Below the pieces are notes generated by a model. The model ran no database searches and was not told the DNA's origin. It was given only the letters and a program-made list of their open reading frames with translations. Positions 36,093 to 46,128 of a DNA stretch of 64,000 nucleotides are shown piece by piece (the stretch's first letter is position 1; every line of letters begins with the position of its first letter). Source of the DNA: Devosia sp. (lineage in GTDB: Bacteria; Pseudomonadota; Alphaproteobacteria; Rhizobiales; Devosiaceae); the NCBI GenBank assembly GCA_017794705.1, contig CP051235.1, positions 124,001 through 188,000 of the forward strand. The letters are read 5' to 3'. The position numbers were made by a program, and so were the translations under genes.

Positions 36093-36296
36093 ACCTGAAT
36101 CCTCGTATTGTTTAGGTAGTTCATGGGGTTGTGGGTTCCGGCCATAGACTTTATTGGCGACTGCTCCGGGTCAAGTGGCCAATTTTTGCCATTGACGGCA
36201 CTCACCGCCCGCGGAACTGCAGAATGCCGGGATGAAGGCTTGAACGGGTCCTGCCAATCTTTTAGACCATCGCAATACCGGAAGGATCGGATGCCT

Positions 36297-37413
36297 ATGC
36301 GCGCGGAAGTGGAAAATGTGGTCTCTGAAATCAAGCAGGCAATTGACCTGCTGAGGAGGCATCTTTGACTGGGATACTGCCCAGACCCGTTTGGACGCGC
36401 TGAACGCCAAGACCGAAGCGCCGGATTTCTGGAATGATGCCGCCGCCGCGCAGCAAATGATGCGTGAAAGGCAGGAACTGGAAACCCAGATTGAGGCCGT
36501 TCACAATCTTCAGAACACGCTGGCCGATAATGTCGGGCTGATCGAACTCGGCGAGGAAGAGGGCGACCAAGAGGTCGTCAAGGAAGCCGAGACGGCGCTG
36601 TTTGACCTGGAAAAACTGGCGGCGCGGCTGCAGGTGGAAACGCTTTTGTCGGGCGAGGCCGACGGGTTCGACTGCTACGTGGAAATCCACTCCGGCGCCG
36701 GAGGCACCGAGAGCCAGGACTGGGCGGCAATGCTTTTCCGCATGTACCAGCGCTGGGCGGAACGCCGGAAATTCAAGATCGAAACGATGGAATACAACCC
36801 GGGTGAAGAGGCCGGAATCAAGTCGGCGACCATTCAGGTCAAGGGGCCGAACGCCTATGGCTGGCTGAAGACCGAGAGCGGGGTGCACCGGCTGGTGCGC
36901 ATCTCGCCGTTTGACAGCCAGGCCCGGCGGCACACGAGCTTTTCAAGCGTGTGGGTTTATCCGGTGATCGACGACACCATCAACATCGAGGTGCCCGAAA
37001 GCGACGTGCGTATCGACACCTATCGGGCGTCGGGCGCGGGCGGGCAGCACGTCAACACGACGGACAGCGCGGTGCGCATTACGCACATTCCGACCGGAAT
37101 CGTGGTGCAGTGCCAGAACGAACGCTCACAGCACAAGAACCGGGCAACAGCCTGGGACATGCTAAGGGCGCGGCTCTATGAAGCCGAACTGCAAAAGCGC
37201 GAGGAAGAGGCGAACGCAGAGGCCGCCAGCAAGTCGGAGATCGGCTGGGGGCACCAGATTCGATCCTACGTGCTGCAGCCGTACCAGATGGTGAAGGACC
37301 TGCGCACGAACCTTGAAAACTCGTCACCTTCCAATGTGTTGGACGGTGATCTTGATGCGTTCATGGAAGCTTCGCTGGCGCAACGGCTGGATCAGGTGAA
37401 CGCCGCGGAGTAG
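36297..37413 (+). CDS. prfB: Peptide chain release factor 2 (programmed +1 frameshift)
   Basis: Release factor 2 of about 371 residues, which ends translation at UGA and UAA. It is split over two frames: codons 36297-36365 encode [23 protein letters not shown], then an in-frame TGA at 36366. The second frame resumes at 36367 with [13 protein letters not shown]. The slip site is AGGAGG-CAT-CTT-TGA-C, the classic arrangement of an internal Shine-Dalgarno, CUU and UGA-C. Low RF2 lets the ribosome shift +1 and make more RF2. Codon-recognition [14 protein letters not shown] (SPF) and the catalytic [16 protein letters not shown] (GGQ) motifs are present. An ATG two codons earlier (36291) is also possible; GGAAGGA at 36280-36286 serves either. 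Confidence 0.95.
36351..36369 (+). promoter_or_regulatory. prfB +1 frameshift site
   Basis: The sequence CTGAGGAGGCATCTTTGAC contains an internal AGGAGG three bases before the slippery CTT, directly followed by the stop TGA and C. This is the RF2 autoregulatory frameshift signal found across bacteria. An annotation that ignores it will truncate the gene or start it at a false TTG (36391). Confidence 0.95.
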
Positions 37414-37416
37414 CCG

Positions 37417-38565
37417 TCAGGTGAGGTAGGCGCCAAGCCGCCGCGCCAGATCCAGATAGGGCTGCGGGTTTTGCGGGGCATCGTTCCGCCGCACCTCGAA
37501 ATGCAGATGCGGGCCAGTGCTGCGGCCGGTGGAGCCGACCCTGGCGATCACGTCGCCAGCGGTAATCAGCTTGCCGACTTCGACCAGAATGGTGGACAGG
37601 TGCGCGTAGCGGGTTAAGGTGCCGCCCGCGTGGGTGATTTCGACCACCTTGCCGTAACCGCTGCGCTGTCCAGCAAAGGTCACACGACCGTCGCCAGCCG
37701 CCAGCACCGATGTGCCGCGCGGTGCTGCAAAATCGAGGCCGGAGTGGAAGGCGCTGCCGCCGCCGAAAGGATCACGGCGGTTGCCGAAGCCTGAACTCAG
37801 CCGGAAACGGGTGGCAAAGGGATAGTGGATGGGGGCGGCGGACAGGCCTTCGCGGGCCTGCTGGAAGCGGGTGAGGGCCTCGAGCACGTTGTTGGCGCTG
37901 TCGGCAAGGCTCTCGCTGTCCGGCGATTCCTCGGCGGGAATGAAGGGGCCGCCTGTGGCCGCCATATCCGGACCGTCGAGTGACAGCCGGATGCCGACCG
38001 AGCCGAGTCCTTCAACAATTTCGTCGGTGGATTGCTCTGCCGCGCCCGAGATCGCGGTGAGCGCCATGCGGGATTCGGCGAGCATGTCTTCAATTGACTG
38101 GGCGATCTCGTCGACACTGCCCAATACGGCCGGTTCGGAGGCGACTTCCGCCAGTTCCGGATCGGCGGAGGCAACGATGAACTGGTCTGCATCCAGGCCG
38201 AGTTCGGCGGCCTTTTCAGCGAGAATGCGCACGTAGCGGTGCTGTTCGGCGAGGAATTCCTGCTGCTGGGCGAGTTCCTGCATCTGCAGGTTCATGTCGC
38301 CGTCCTGCCGGTACTGGCGGGAGTGCAGGCGATCCACCTCCATGCGCAATTGCAGGATGCGTTCCTCGTAAGCCGAGAAGGCGCGCTCATCCTGCCGGTC
38401 GAACAGGGCGGCGATGTCAGGCGCCATGAGGAGGGCGACGAGTGTCAGTACATTGCTGAGGGCAAGCAGGCCGAACAGGCCGTACAGGACAGATGGTCGC
38501 GCCAGACCGGGGCCCTTGCGGGGCTTTGAAGATTTTCCGAACTCGGCCCGACTATACGCGCTCAC
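37417..38565 (-). CDS. M23 family metallopeptidase with coiled-coil region
   Basis: A protein of about 382 residues anchored by one membrane segment (VLYGLFGLLALSNVLTLVALL, about residues 26-46). A long coiled coil follows (YEERILQLRMEVDRLHSRQY, then MQELAQQQEFLAEQHRYVRI). The LytM/M23 domain ends the protein, with zinc ligands in AFHSGLDFAAPRG (His, Asp) and GPHLHFEVRRNDAP (His-x-His). It is probably a murein DD-endopeptidase or a regulator of amidases, like other coiled-coil LytM proteins. GTG 38565 is favoured over TTG 38577 because GAGG precedes it. It converges on prfB with only a three-base gap. Context with amidase and PBP1a supports a cell-wall role. Confidence 0.92.
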   Translation of the reverse strand: MSAYSRAEFGKSSKPRKGPGLARPSVLYGLFGLLALSNVLTLVALLMAPDIAALFDRQDERAFSAYEERILQLRMEVDRLHSRQYRQDGDMNLQMQELAQQQEFLAEQHRYVRILAEKAAELGLDADQFIVASADPELAEVASEPAVLGSVDEIAQSIEDMLAESRMALTAISGAAEQSTDEIVEGLGSVGIRLSLDGPDMAATGGPFIPAEESPDSESLADSANNVLEALTRFQQAREGLSAAPIHYPFATRFRLSSGFGNRRDPFGGGSAFHSGLDFAAPRGTSVLAAGDGRVTFAGQRSGYGKVVEITHAGGTLTRYAHLSTILVEVGKLITAGDVIARVGSTGRSTGPHLHFEVRRNDAPQNPQPYLDLARRLGAYLT

Positions 38566-38656
38566 GCCCCGCCTCAACTTTCAACGCCGCAGTCATGGAC
38601 TGCAATGATGAAAGAATGCCGTGAACATGGTTAACAAACGGCAAAACCGACGGTTT

Positions 38657-39130
38657 TCAGGTGGTGAGTTGTTTGACGCGCTCGAGGACGATGGCTGGAT
38701 GGGGTTTGACGCGCAGGACTTTCCAGATGTCGGCGATGCGACCTTCGGCATCGATCAGGAAGGTTGTGCGGATAAGGGCAACGACGTCGCGGCCCATGAA
38801 TTTCTTGGGACCCCAGACGCCGAAAGCGTCGATGGCCTTGTGATCGGGGTCGGCAACGAGGACCGAGGACAGTCCATATTTTGCGCGGAATTTGGCGTGT
38901 TCGGCGACGCTGTTAGGTGAAATGCCGACGACCAGGGCGTTCAAGGCGTCGAACTCGGCCTGCAACTCGGCAAAAGCGAGATTTTCGTTGGTGCAGCTCT
39001 CGGTGTCGTCGGTTGAATAAAAGAAGATCACTACCGGGCGGCCGCGGTGGTCGGAGAGGGTGAAATCGCCAATAGTGTCGGTGGGCAGGGTAAAGTCCGG
39101 CGCCAGTTCGCCAATTTCAGGCTGTGCCAT
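38657..39130 (-). CDS. bcp: Peroxiredoxin (Bcp/PrxQ type)
   Basis: A 157-residue thiol peroxidase of the BCP/PrxQ group, which reduces hydroperoxides. APDFTLPTDTIGDFTLSDHRGRPVVIFF is the usual start. The peroxidatic Cys lies in YSTDDTESCTNEN. In canonical members this segment reads YP-x-x-x-T-x-x-C, so here the conserved Pro is replaced by Ser while Thr and Cys are kept. The resolving Cys, five residues on in many PrxQ proteins, is absent, suggesting a 1-Cys mechanism. KKFMGRDVVALIRTTFLID and the conserved Arg of that block are present. GAGGAG lies seven bases before ATG 39130. Confidence 0.9.
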   Translation of the reverse strand: MAQPEIGELAPDFTLPTDTIGDFTLSDHRGRPVVIFFYSTDDTESCTNENLAFAELQAEFDALNALVVGISPNSVAEHAKFRAKYGLSSVLVADPDHKAIDAFGVWGPKKFMGRDVVALIRTTFLIDAEGRIADIWKVLRVKPHPAIVLERVKQLTT

Positions 39131-39239
39131 CAAGTTTCTCCTCAAAATCGGCATTTGGCGTGGAGCTTGCCACATTGCAGCCGGTATAGTCTCCCAAACC
39201 CATCCGACTTAGCTGATTCTAGCGAGTGACGAAGAAGCG

Positions 39240-42200
39240 TTGGCACTTGAAAATGGACATGATGAGGCCCTGAGCGCGCACCAAGGGCCGCGTACACGTG
39301 CGCGCCCGCGCGGGCGAAAGTTTCTGCGTGTACTGTCCTGGGTATTCGGCCTGCCGATCGTCATCCTGCTGGTGCTCTGGCTGATCCTTCTGGTGACGCC
39401 CATTCCGTTGCCGTTCGTGGGCAGCCAGGCACGGCTGGCCGTGATGTCTTCGCTGCCCAATTCAATGGATGTGAATTTCGGCGACACTTATCTGGCGCTG
39501 GAAGGCGGAGTTGCACCGGTGCTGCAATTCAGCCCGGTCAGCATGGTCGACCGGGCAAGCAATGCGCATGTCGAAGTCGAGGCGCTCGAAATCGGGTTCT
39601 CCCCGCTTCGGGCGGTGCTCGGGCAGCCCGGTGTGGTCATCACCATGGTGGAGCCGCACCTGCAGGTGATCCAGGACCTTCTGGGGCCGCGGCTGGGGCG
39701 CTACGAGGTGGTCGAGGACCCGCAAGGCGGTGTGCCGCAGGTGCGGGTGATGGCGGGCGAGACCGAAATGCCCAATATCGGCATTGTGTCTCAGGGGCTT
39801 GAAGTGCGCGGCGGGCTCGGCAGCAGCGTGGTCGAGTTCCGATCCGATAATGACTGGCTCATCTACAACATGGCATCGGCGGAAGAGGGGCTGCGCCAAC
39901 TCGTCGAGAACGTGGAAAGCGGCTTGTTTTCGCGGTTCATCGTGCGCAATGGCACGGTGGACATGCATGACGTGGTCTATGGCGTTGTGCGCACGTTCAG
40001 CAGCATGAACCTCGACATCGGGCCTGACCCCGTTACCAATGACGTGAAAGGCACATTCTCCACAGTGATTGCCGGGCAGCGGCTGGATGGCACGGTGCAC
40101 CGGTTCGTCGATGATGAGGGCACAATCCACATGGCCTCGACAATCGACAATATGGATTTCTCGGCGGTGGCGCCGATGATGGATGATTCCGAGGCCATGG
40201 TGGCGATCAAGGGCACCGGCGACCTGATCTCAGACATCCAGTTCGGGCCGGGCGAGCCGGTGGAGGTGCTGGGCGGGCAGTTCAGCATGGATCTGTCGGG
40301 GACCAACCTGCGCATGCGGGACGACTTTTTTCCCGTGTCGGAGGCGCAATTCGACATTGCATGGGATGCCGCCGCGGCGCGATTTGACCTGCTTGAGGGG
40401 CGGTTCGCGGCCGGAAACAGTTCGGCGAACCTGACGGGGACGTTCGTGCTGGGGCTCGATCCACTTTTCGGCCCGACGGTGCGTATGAGCATGCGGGCAA
40501 CGGATGCGATCATTCAGCCCAACGATCTTGGGCCGCCGGAAGCGCCGGTCGATGAAATCTACTTCGACGGGTGGTCGTCGCCGCTTTACAGCGCCATCGG
40601 CATTGACCAGTTCAAGGCGCAGCGTGGCGATATGGCGATCGACATCAGCGGGCGGCTGGACATGCTGCGCGACCAGATGGGCATCGACATGACCATCGAC
40701 ATGCAGGGCGCCACCGCCGACGACCTGAAACGGTTCTGGCCCTATCTGGCGAATACGGAGGCGCGCGACTGGTTCGCGTCGAATATCGCCGGCGGCCGGG
40801 TGACCGAGGGGACGATCGTGATGCATTCGCCGCTTTCTGCTGCGGGGGAACCCGGGGAAGAGATGCGGCTGCCGGAAACGGACTTGCGGCTGGCGATCGA
40901 GGCGGAGGACGTCGAGATCATCCCCGTTGGCGGGATGAGCCCGATCCTGGCGCGCGGCATTTCGCGATTTTCCATCATGGACGGGGACATGCGCGTTGCC
41001 TTCGGCGATGGCGGCGTCGAGACCCAGGCCGGGGTGCTCAATGTCATCGGTGCCACCCTTGGATACGCGGACAATGGCGAGGAAGCGCCGTCCGTGTTCG
41101 AGATCAACGGACAGGTGGCCGGGCCGATCGGCGCGGTGCTGGAGATTGTCGACCAGGTGGCGCCGGATGCGCTGGCCGGGGCGGAATTGCCGTTTGCGCC
41201 AACCTCTCTCAGCGGCGACCTCAACACGCAGGTCAGCGTGCGGACCGAGTTGAGCGGCGAGAACGGCGAGGACATGCAAAGCACCTACTCGCTGACCGGC
41301 GGGGTGGCCAACTTTGCCAGCGCCGAGCCGATCGAGGGTCGGACGTTGAGCAACGGCAACCTGTCGATCAATGTGAACAACGAGGGCTATGAGATCACGG
41401 GGCCAGCGCAAATCGACGGGTTGGACACCGACCTGCGGGTGGCGGGTGTGCTGGCAGAGGACAGTGCGCCGGAAATCTCGATTTCCTCGACATTCTCGGC
41501 GGAAGACCTGGCTGAGTTTGGCTTTGACGCCAGCGATGTTCTGGGGGGGACGATCGGGTTTGAAGCGACGGTGCTGCAGGATGGCGGGCTGGGGATCGAA
41601 GTTGATCTTGAAGATGCCCGGCTGAACATTGCCGATCTCGGCATTACCAAGCAGGCCGGGACGCCGGGCGAGGTTTCTGCGGTGGCGCGTTTTGACGAGC
41701 AGGTGATCAATGTGTCCGACATTGATCTGGGGTTTGGCAGTGTCAGCCTTCAGGGTGATCTGGTGTTCGACCAGGAAGAAGGGCTGAAGTCCGCCGAATT
41801 CTCACAGTTCGCTATTTCCGAAGGGGACAGTGCGGAATTGACGCTGACACCGTCCAGCAACGGGTTTGCGCTGCGGTTGAGGGGAGAGCAGCTGGATCTG
41901 AAGCCGCTGTTGCGGCGGTTCTTCAACCTCAGCGGAGGCGGCACCGGCGGGCCGCAGGCGACGGTGGTGGACCAATCCATCAGCCTCGATGCGCAACTGG
42001 ACCGGGCGCTGGGGTTCTATTCAGTTACAGCGTTCAATCTGAATGCGGCGCTGGAACTGGCGGGCAGTGATTTGCGCAATCTGGCGCTGCAGGCCAATTT
42101 CGGCGCCGGCAGTTCCGTGTCGGTGACGACCAACCCGGTGGATACGGGCCGTGTGATGTCAGTGGCCTTCAACGACCTTGGTACGTTGCTGCGGTTCGCC

Positions 42201-42758
42201 AATGTCTATCCGCAACTGGCGGGTGGTTCAGGCAGCATGACGCTGAACACGAACTCGACGACGCGGGTGGATCGCGGGCAATTGTCGATCAACAATTTTG
42301 CGATCATCGACGAGGCGAATGTCGCGCAGATCCTTGGCAATCACTCGGATTCGCGGCAGTTGATCTCGCGCAGCAACCGGCTGGATTTCGACAGTGGCAC
42401 CGCGAGTTTCGTGCGCAGCCCGGACCGGATCGAGATTACCGAAGCGGTTCTGGACGGCGATACGATGGGCGGCACCGCGCACGGGTTCATCTACACCGAT
42501 GCGGGGCAGTATGACCTTGCGGGCACCTACATTCCGCTGTTCGGGCTCAACAACGCGTTCCAGCAAATACCACTGTTTGGACCGCTTTTGGGCGGCCGTG
42601 ACGGGGAAGGGCTGATCGGGGTGACCTTTGCCATCCGCGGGCCGCTGGACGATCCGCAGTTCCTGGTGAATCCGGCCTCGGTGCTGCTGCCGGGGGTGTT
42701 CCGCTCTTTGATGGAATTCCGGACCCGTAACCGGCCGCAGGGCGACGGCGGCGGGTAG
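39240..42758 (+). CDS. AsmA-like/DUF3971 (YhdP-type) envelope protein
   Basis: A large 1172-residue protein with one N-terminal membrane segment (VLSWVFGLPIVILLVLWLILLVTPI, about residues 29-53) and a long periplasmic beta-rich body. FDIAWDAAAARFDLLEGRFA, LPFAPTSLSGDLNTQVSV and the C-terminal block GGTAHGFIYTDAGQYDLAGT then YIPLFGLNNAFQQIPLFGPL match the AsmA-like C-terminal region of DUF3971/YhdP proteins. Family members form long hydrophobic grooves thought to carry phospholipid to the outer membrane. No in-frame ATG lies near the start: TTG 39240 is the first plausible codon after an in-frame TAG at 39210, so the start is uncertain. It converges on tyrS. Confidence 0.88.
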   Translation: MALENGHDEALSAHQGPRTRARPRGRKFLRVLSWVFGLPIVILLVLWLILLVTPIPLPFVGSQARLAVMSSLPNSMDVNFGDTYLALEGGVAPVLQFSPVSMVDRASNAHVEVEALEIGFSPLRAVLGQPGVVITMVEPHLQVIQDLLGPRLGRYEVVEDPQGGVPQVRVMAGETEMPNIGIVSQGLEVRGGLGSSVVEFRSDNDWLIYNMASAEEGLRQLVENVESGLFSRFIVRNGTVDMHDVVYGVVRTFSSMNLDIGPDPVTNDVKGTFSTVIAGQRLDGTVHRFVDDEGTIHMASTIDNMDFSAVAPMMDDSEAMVAIKGTGDLISDIQFGPGEPVEVLGGQFSMDLSGTNLRMRDDFFPVSEAQFDIAWDAAAARFDLLEGRFAAGNSSANLTGTFVLGLDPLFGPTVRMSMRATDAIIQPNDLGPPEAPVDEIYFDGWSSPLYSAIGIDQFKAQRGDMAIDISGRLDMLRDQMGIDMTIDMQGATADDLKRFWPYLANTEARDWFASNIAGGRVTEGTIVMHSPLSAAGEPGEEMRLPETDLRLAIEAEDVEIIPVGGMSPILARGISRFSIMDGDMRVAFGDGGVETQAGVLNVIGATLGYADNGEEAPSVFEINGQVAGPIGAVLEIVDQVAPDALAGAELPFAPTSLSGDLNTQVSVRTELSGENGEDMQSTYSLTGGVANFASAEPIEGRTLSNGNLSINVNNEGYEITGPAQIDGLDTDLRVAGVLAEDSAPEISISSTFSAEDLAEFGFDASDVLGGTIGFEATVLQDGGLGIEVDLEDARLNIADLGITKQAGTPGEVSAVARFDEQVINVSDIDLGFGSVSLQGDLVFDQEEGLKSAEFSQFAISEGDSAELTLTPSSNGFALRLRGEQLDLKPLLRRFFNLSGGGTGGPQATVVDQSISLDAQLDRALGFYSVTAFNLNAALELAGSDLRNLALQANFGAGSSVSVTTNPVDTGRVMSVAFNDLGTLLRFANVYPQLAGGSGSMTLNTNSTTRVDRGQLSINNFAIIDEANVAQILGNHSDSRQLISRSNRLDFDSGTASFVRSPDRIEITEAVLDGDTMGGTAHGFIYTDAGQYDLAGTYIPLFGLNNAFQQIPLFGPLLGGRDGEGLIGVTFAIRGPLDDPQFLVNPASVLLPGVFRSLMEFRTRNRPQGDGGG

Positions 42759-42764
42759 TTCGGT

Positions 42765-44009
42765 CTAGACCGGCTTGATGAGCGCGTGGCGCTTTTTGCC
42801 GACGGAGAGCTTGATCACACCTTCGGGGAGCACGGCAGCATCGCTGATTTCGCCGCGTTCGTCATCCAGCACTTCATCATTCAGCCTGAGGGCGCCTGAT
42901 TTGAGATGACGGCGGGCCTCGCCATTCGATCCGGCAAGGCCAGCGGTGACGAAGGCATTGAGCACACCGATGCCTTGTTTCAATTCGCCGGAACTGACTT
43001 CGACCGTCGGCAGGCTGAGATCGATAGCGCCCTGTTCGAAGGTGACGCGGGCGGTTTCGGCGGCCTGTTCGGCGGCTTCGCGGCCGTGGACGATTGCCGT
43101 GACTTCAGTGGCGAGGAGCTTTTTGGCTTCGTTGATGTCGTCCTTGACGGCGTGGGCGATGTCATCAAGCGACAGGCGGGTGAAAATCTTGAGGAACTTG
43201 CCGACATCGGCGTCTTCAGTGTTGCGAAAATATTGCCAGAAGTCATAGGGCGAGAAGAGTTCGTCGTTAAGCCAGACGGCGCCGGAGGCGGTCTTGCCCA
43301 TTTTCTGGCCGGAGGATGTGGTCAGAAGCGGCGTGGTGAGCGCGTAGAATTGCTTGTCGAGCATGCGGTGACCGAGATCGACGCCGTTGATGATGTTGCC
43401 CCACTGATCGGAGCCGCCCATCTGCAGCGTGCAGTCATAGCGCCGGTTGAGCTCGACGAAATCGTAGCCCTGCATGATCATGTAGTTGAATTCGAGGAAG
43501 GACAGGGATTGCTCGCGGTCGAGGCGCAGTTTGACGCTGTCGAAGGAGAGCATGCGGTTGACCGAGAAATGGCGGCCGACGTCGCGCAGGAATTCGACGT
43601 AGTTCAGTTTCATCAGCCAGTCGGCATTGTTGACCATGATGGCGTCGGTGGGGCCGTCGCCGTATTTGAGGATACGGGAGTAGACGCGCTTGATGCTTTC
43701 GATGTTGGTCTCGATCTGGTCCATCGTCAGCAACTGGCGCTGGTCGTCGCGGAACGAGGGATCGCCGACCATGGAGGTGCCGCCGCCCATCAGGCTGATG
43801 GGCCGGTGGCCGGTCTGCTGCAGCCAGTAGAGCAGGGTGACCGTGATCAGGTTGCCGATGTGAATGGACGTGGCAGTGGCGTCATAGCCGACATAGCCGG
43901 TGACGACACCCGATGCGCACTGCTGGTCCAGTCCTTCGGGATCAGAGACCTGATGGATCAGCTCACGTTCCTGAAGGACATTCAGAAAATCGGACTTGTA
44001 GGTGGTCAT
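42765..44009 (-). CDS. tyrS: Tyrosyl-tRNA synthetase
   Basis: A 414-residue class I tyrosyl-tRNA synthetase, charging tRNA-Tyr. The HIGH-like motif is [15 protein letters not shown], preceded by [45 protein letters not shown], the tyrosine-binding region, and the KMSKS-like [14 protein letters not shown] are present. The C-terminus is an S4 RNA-binding domain ([20 protein letters not shown]). Length is normal. It follows the alpha/beta hydrolase gene by five bases and is probably cotranscribed with it. Confidence 0.97.
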   Translation of the reverse strand: MTTYKSDFLNVLQERELIHQVSDPEGLDQQCASGVVTGYVGYDATATSIHIGNLITVTLLYWLQQTGHRPISLMGGGTSMVGDPSFRDDQRQLLTMDQIETNIESIKRVYSRILKYGDGPTDAIMVNNADWLMKLNYVEFLRDVGRHFSVNRMLSFDSVKLRLDREQSLSFLEFNYMIMQGYDFVELNRRYDCTLQMGGSDQWGNIINGVDLGHRMLDKQFYALTTPLLTTSSGQKMGKTASGAVWLNDELFSPYDFWQYFRNTEDADVGKFLKIFTRLSLDDIAHAVKDDINEAKKLLATEVTAIVHGREAAEQAAETARVTFEQGAIDLSLPTVEVSSGELKQGIGVLNAFVTAGLAGSNGEARRHLKSGALRLNDEVLDDERGEISDAAVLPEGVIKLSVGKKRHALIKPV

Positions 44010-44014
44010 TGCGC

Positions 44015-44677
44015 TCAGCGGCCCCCGCCGTTGGCGATTTCCTCGCGGCGGCGGTCGAGATATTCGGCACAGCGCTCGATCAGTTCGTCGACCTTGCCGG
44101 TGAAGAAGTGGTTGGCGCCCTCGACGGTCTGCTGTTCGATGGTGATGCCTTTCTGGGCCTGCAGCTTGTCGACGAGGCGCTGTACGGCCTCGGGCGGGGC
44201 GACCTTATCCACCGATCCGTGGATGATCAGACCCGAGGACGGGCAGGGGGCGAGGAACGAAAAGTCGTAGAGATTTTCCTGCGGGGCGATGGAAATGAAG
44301 CCCTCGACTTCAGGGCGGCGCATCAACAGCTGCATTCCGATCCAGGCGCCGAAGGAGAAGCCGGCGATCCAGGCGCCCTTGGATTCGGGATTGATGGACT
44401 GAAGCCAGTCGAGGGCCGAGGCGGCATCGCTCAATTCGCCCAGACCATGGTCAAACAGGCCCTGGGAACGGCCGACACCGCGCGAGTTGAAACGCAAGGT
44501 GGCAAAGCCGCGTTTGGCGAACATGTAGTAAAGATCATAGGTGATCTGGTTGTTCATGTTGCCGCCGAATTCGGGATGCGGGTGCAGCACGATGGCGACG
44601 GGCGCGTTGGGGTCGCTGCCGGGCTGGTAGCGGCCCTCGATACGACCGGCGGGACCGTTGAAAATCACTTCAGGCAT
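44015..44677 (-). CDS. Alpha/beta hydrolase (COG2945-type)
   Basis: A 220-residue serine hydrolase-like protein. [18 protein letters not shown] is the characteristic start of this alphaproteobacterial family. [20 protein letters not shown] follows. The nucleophile elbow is GFSFGAWIG (about residue 107), a later Asp is in [10 protein letters not shown] and the His in [15 protein letters not shown]. The physiological substrate is unknown. ATG 44677 lacks a strong ribosome-binding site; a TTG at 44710 would add eleven unusual residues. It is directly upstream of tyrS. Confidence 0.88.
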   Translation of the reverse strand: MPEVIFNGPAGRIEGRYQPGSDPNAPVAIVLHPHPEFGGNMNNQITYDLYYMFAKRGFATLRFNSRGVGRSQGLFDHGLGELSDAASALDWLQSINPESKGAWIAGFSFGAWIGMQLLMRRPEVEGFISIAPQENLYDFSFLAPCPSSGLIIHGSVDKVAPPEAVQRLVDKLQAQKGITIEQQTVEGANHFFTGKVDELIERCAEYLDRRREEIANGGGR

Positions 44678-44796
44678 GTGGTGGTGTTTCCCAAACTCTT
44701 CACTGTCCAACGCACCCGGAAAGAGCCCGAAAATGCGCCCGCTCTTGCTTGACGAACGGCTCTGGTCTTTCTATTAGTGAGCGCAGAAAAAACCAG

Positions 44797-44813
44797 ATTA
44801 GAATTATTCAAAA
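44797..44813. promoter_or_regulatory. Irr-box-like iron control element upstream of suf operon
   Basis: ATTAGAATTATTCAAAA fits the iron control element TTTAGAA-N3-TTCTAAA at 15 of 17 positions, and keeps the core TTAGAA-N3-TTC. It lies about 145 bases before the first suf operon gene. In Rhizobiales, Irr binds such sites at iron-sulfur and iron-uptake genes when iron is scarce. Regulator identity is inferred from the motif. Confidence 0.55.
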
Positions 44814-44957
44814 CTGCTTTCTGAGGCCGGACCTTTGACCCGGCTGTGGACGTTGGCGCTCCTTTTAGAGGAGTGCGGCGGCGGTTTTCAAGGATTGTTT
44901 CTGGCCCCTTAGCGATTGCCCTCATGCCGCTCCCTTGAAGACGGCGGAATTGGACGA

Positions 44958-46112
44958 ATGACTGCCACACGCGCATATCTGGATCACAACGCTTCCGCGC
45001 CGCTATTGCCGGCCGCGAAAGAGGCGATGCTGGCCGCGCTGGAACTGACCGGCAACCCGTCGTCGGTACACGCCGAGGGGCGGGCATTGCGTCAGGTGCT
45101 GGATACCGCGCGACGGCAGGTGGCGCTGCTGGCCAATGCGGAACCGAAGCAGGTGGTTTTTACCGGGTCCGCGACTGAAGCGATTACCCAGGCGATCGTC
45201 GGCGGTGCGGAGCATTTCGGCATCGACCGTGTTGTACTGTCAGCGGGAGAGCATGCCGCTGTGGCCAAGGCGGCGGATTTGACCGGATTGCCGGTGACCG
45301 TGATCGGTCTGAACGTGGACGGCACGATTGATGTCGAAGCGCTGAAGCAGACGATGGCCGAGGCCGAAAGCGCAGGCGAACTGCTGCTGGTGGCGGTGCA
45401 CTCGGTCAACAACGAGACCGGTGTGGTGCAGCCGCTGGGGCAGATCGAGGCGCTGGTGGGGCCGACCCGGCATCTGTTGTTCGTCGATGCGGTGCAGGCG
45501 CTGGGCAAGATGGAACTCGGATTTGCCAGCCGCGCGGCCGACATGATGGCGATTTCAGCCCACAAGATCGGAGGCCCGGCGGGTGTTGGCGCGCTGCTGG
45601 TCAAGGCGCACGGCGACGAAGTGCGCATCATCCCCGGTGGCGGGCAGGAACAGGGGCGGCGTGGCGGCACGGAGCCCGTCAGCCTGATTGCCGGGTTTGG
45701 GGCGGCTGCTGCGCACTATGTGGAGGCCTTGCGCCTTCAGGACCGCAAGGCGCTTGTGAGTAATTTCGAGAGTCGAATCAGGGCTTTGCATGGCGATGTT
45801 GTGATCTTTGGTGAGGACGCGCCACGCATCGGAGCCGTCAGCAATTTTGCTTTGCCCGGCGTGCAGGCCAGCGTTGCCATGATGGCGCTTGATCTGGACG
45901 GGGTCGCCGTGTCATCGGGGTCCGCGTGTTCCTCGGGGAAGGTCGGGCGCAGCCATGTGCTTGCAGCCATGCAGGTTGAACCCCATGTGTTGGATTGTGC
46001 CCTGCGCATGAGCGTGGGCTGGTCCAGCACCGAAAACGATATCGAATTGCTGCTAGAAGCGCTCGGCAGGTTGCTGGCGCGCAAGCAGAACCAGAACGGA
46101 CAGGCCGCCTAG
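44958..46112 (+). CDS. Cysteine desulfurase (IscS/NifS type)
   Basis: A 384-residue PLP-dependent cysteine desulfurase, first gene of the suf operon. [20 protein letters not shown] opens the protein. [25 protein letters not shown] and the PLP Lys of [16 protein letters not shown] follow. The persulfide Cys sits in [17 protein letters not shown], a group I (IscS/NifS) loop, unlike the SufS later in this operon. It thus provides a second sulfur donor, a layout typical of Rhizobiales. ATG 44958 has a GGA upstream. A separate Rrf2-family regulator gene is not seen in the window, although such a gene often precedes this operon in relatives. Confidence 0.93.
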   Translation: MTATRAYLDHNASAPLLPAAKEAMLAALELTGNPSSVHAEGRALRQVLDTARRQVALLANAEPKQVVFTGSATEAITQAIVGGAEHFGIDRVVLSAGEHAAVAKAADLTGLPVTVIGLNVDGTIDVEALKQTMAEAESAGELLLVAVHSVNNETGVVQPLGQIEALVGPTRHLLFVDAVQALGKMELGFASRAADMMAISAHKIGGPAGVGALLVKAHGDEVRIIPGGGQEQGRRGGTEPVSLIAGFGAAAAHYVEALRLQDRKALVSNFESRIRALHGDVVIFGEDAPRIGAVSNFALPGVQASVAMMALDLDGVAVSSGSACSSGKVGRSHVLAAMQVEPHVLDCALRMSVGWSSTENDIELLLEALGRLLARKQNQNGQAA

Positions 46113-46128
46113 AGGCCAAGGAGACGTC

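Noticed and set aside
42906..44270. A 454-codon plus-strand frame across tyrS and the hydrolase gene
   Set aside because: Spans two well-supported opposite genes and lacks any domain.
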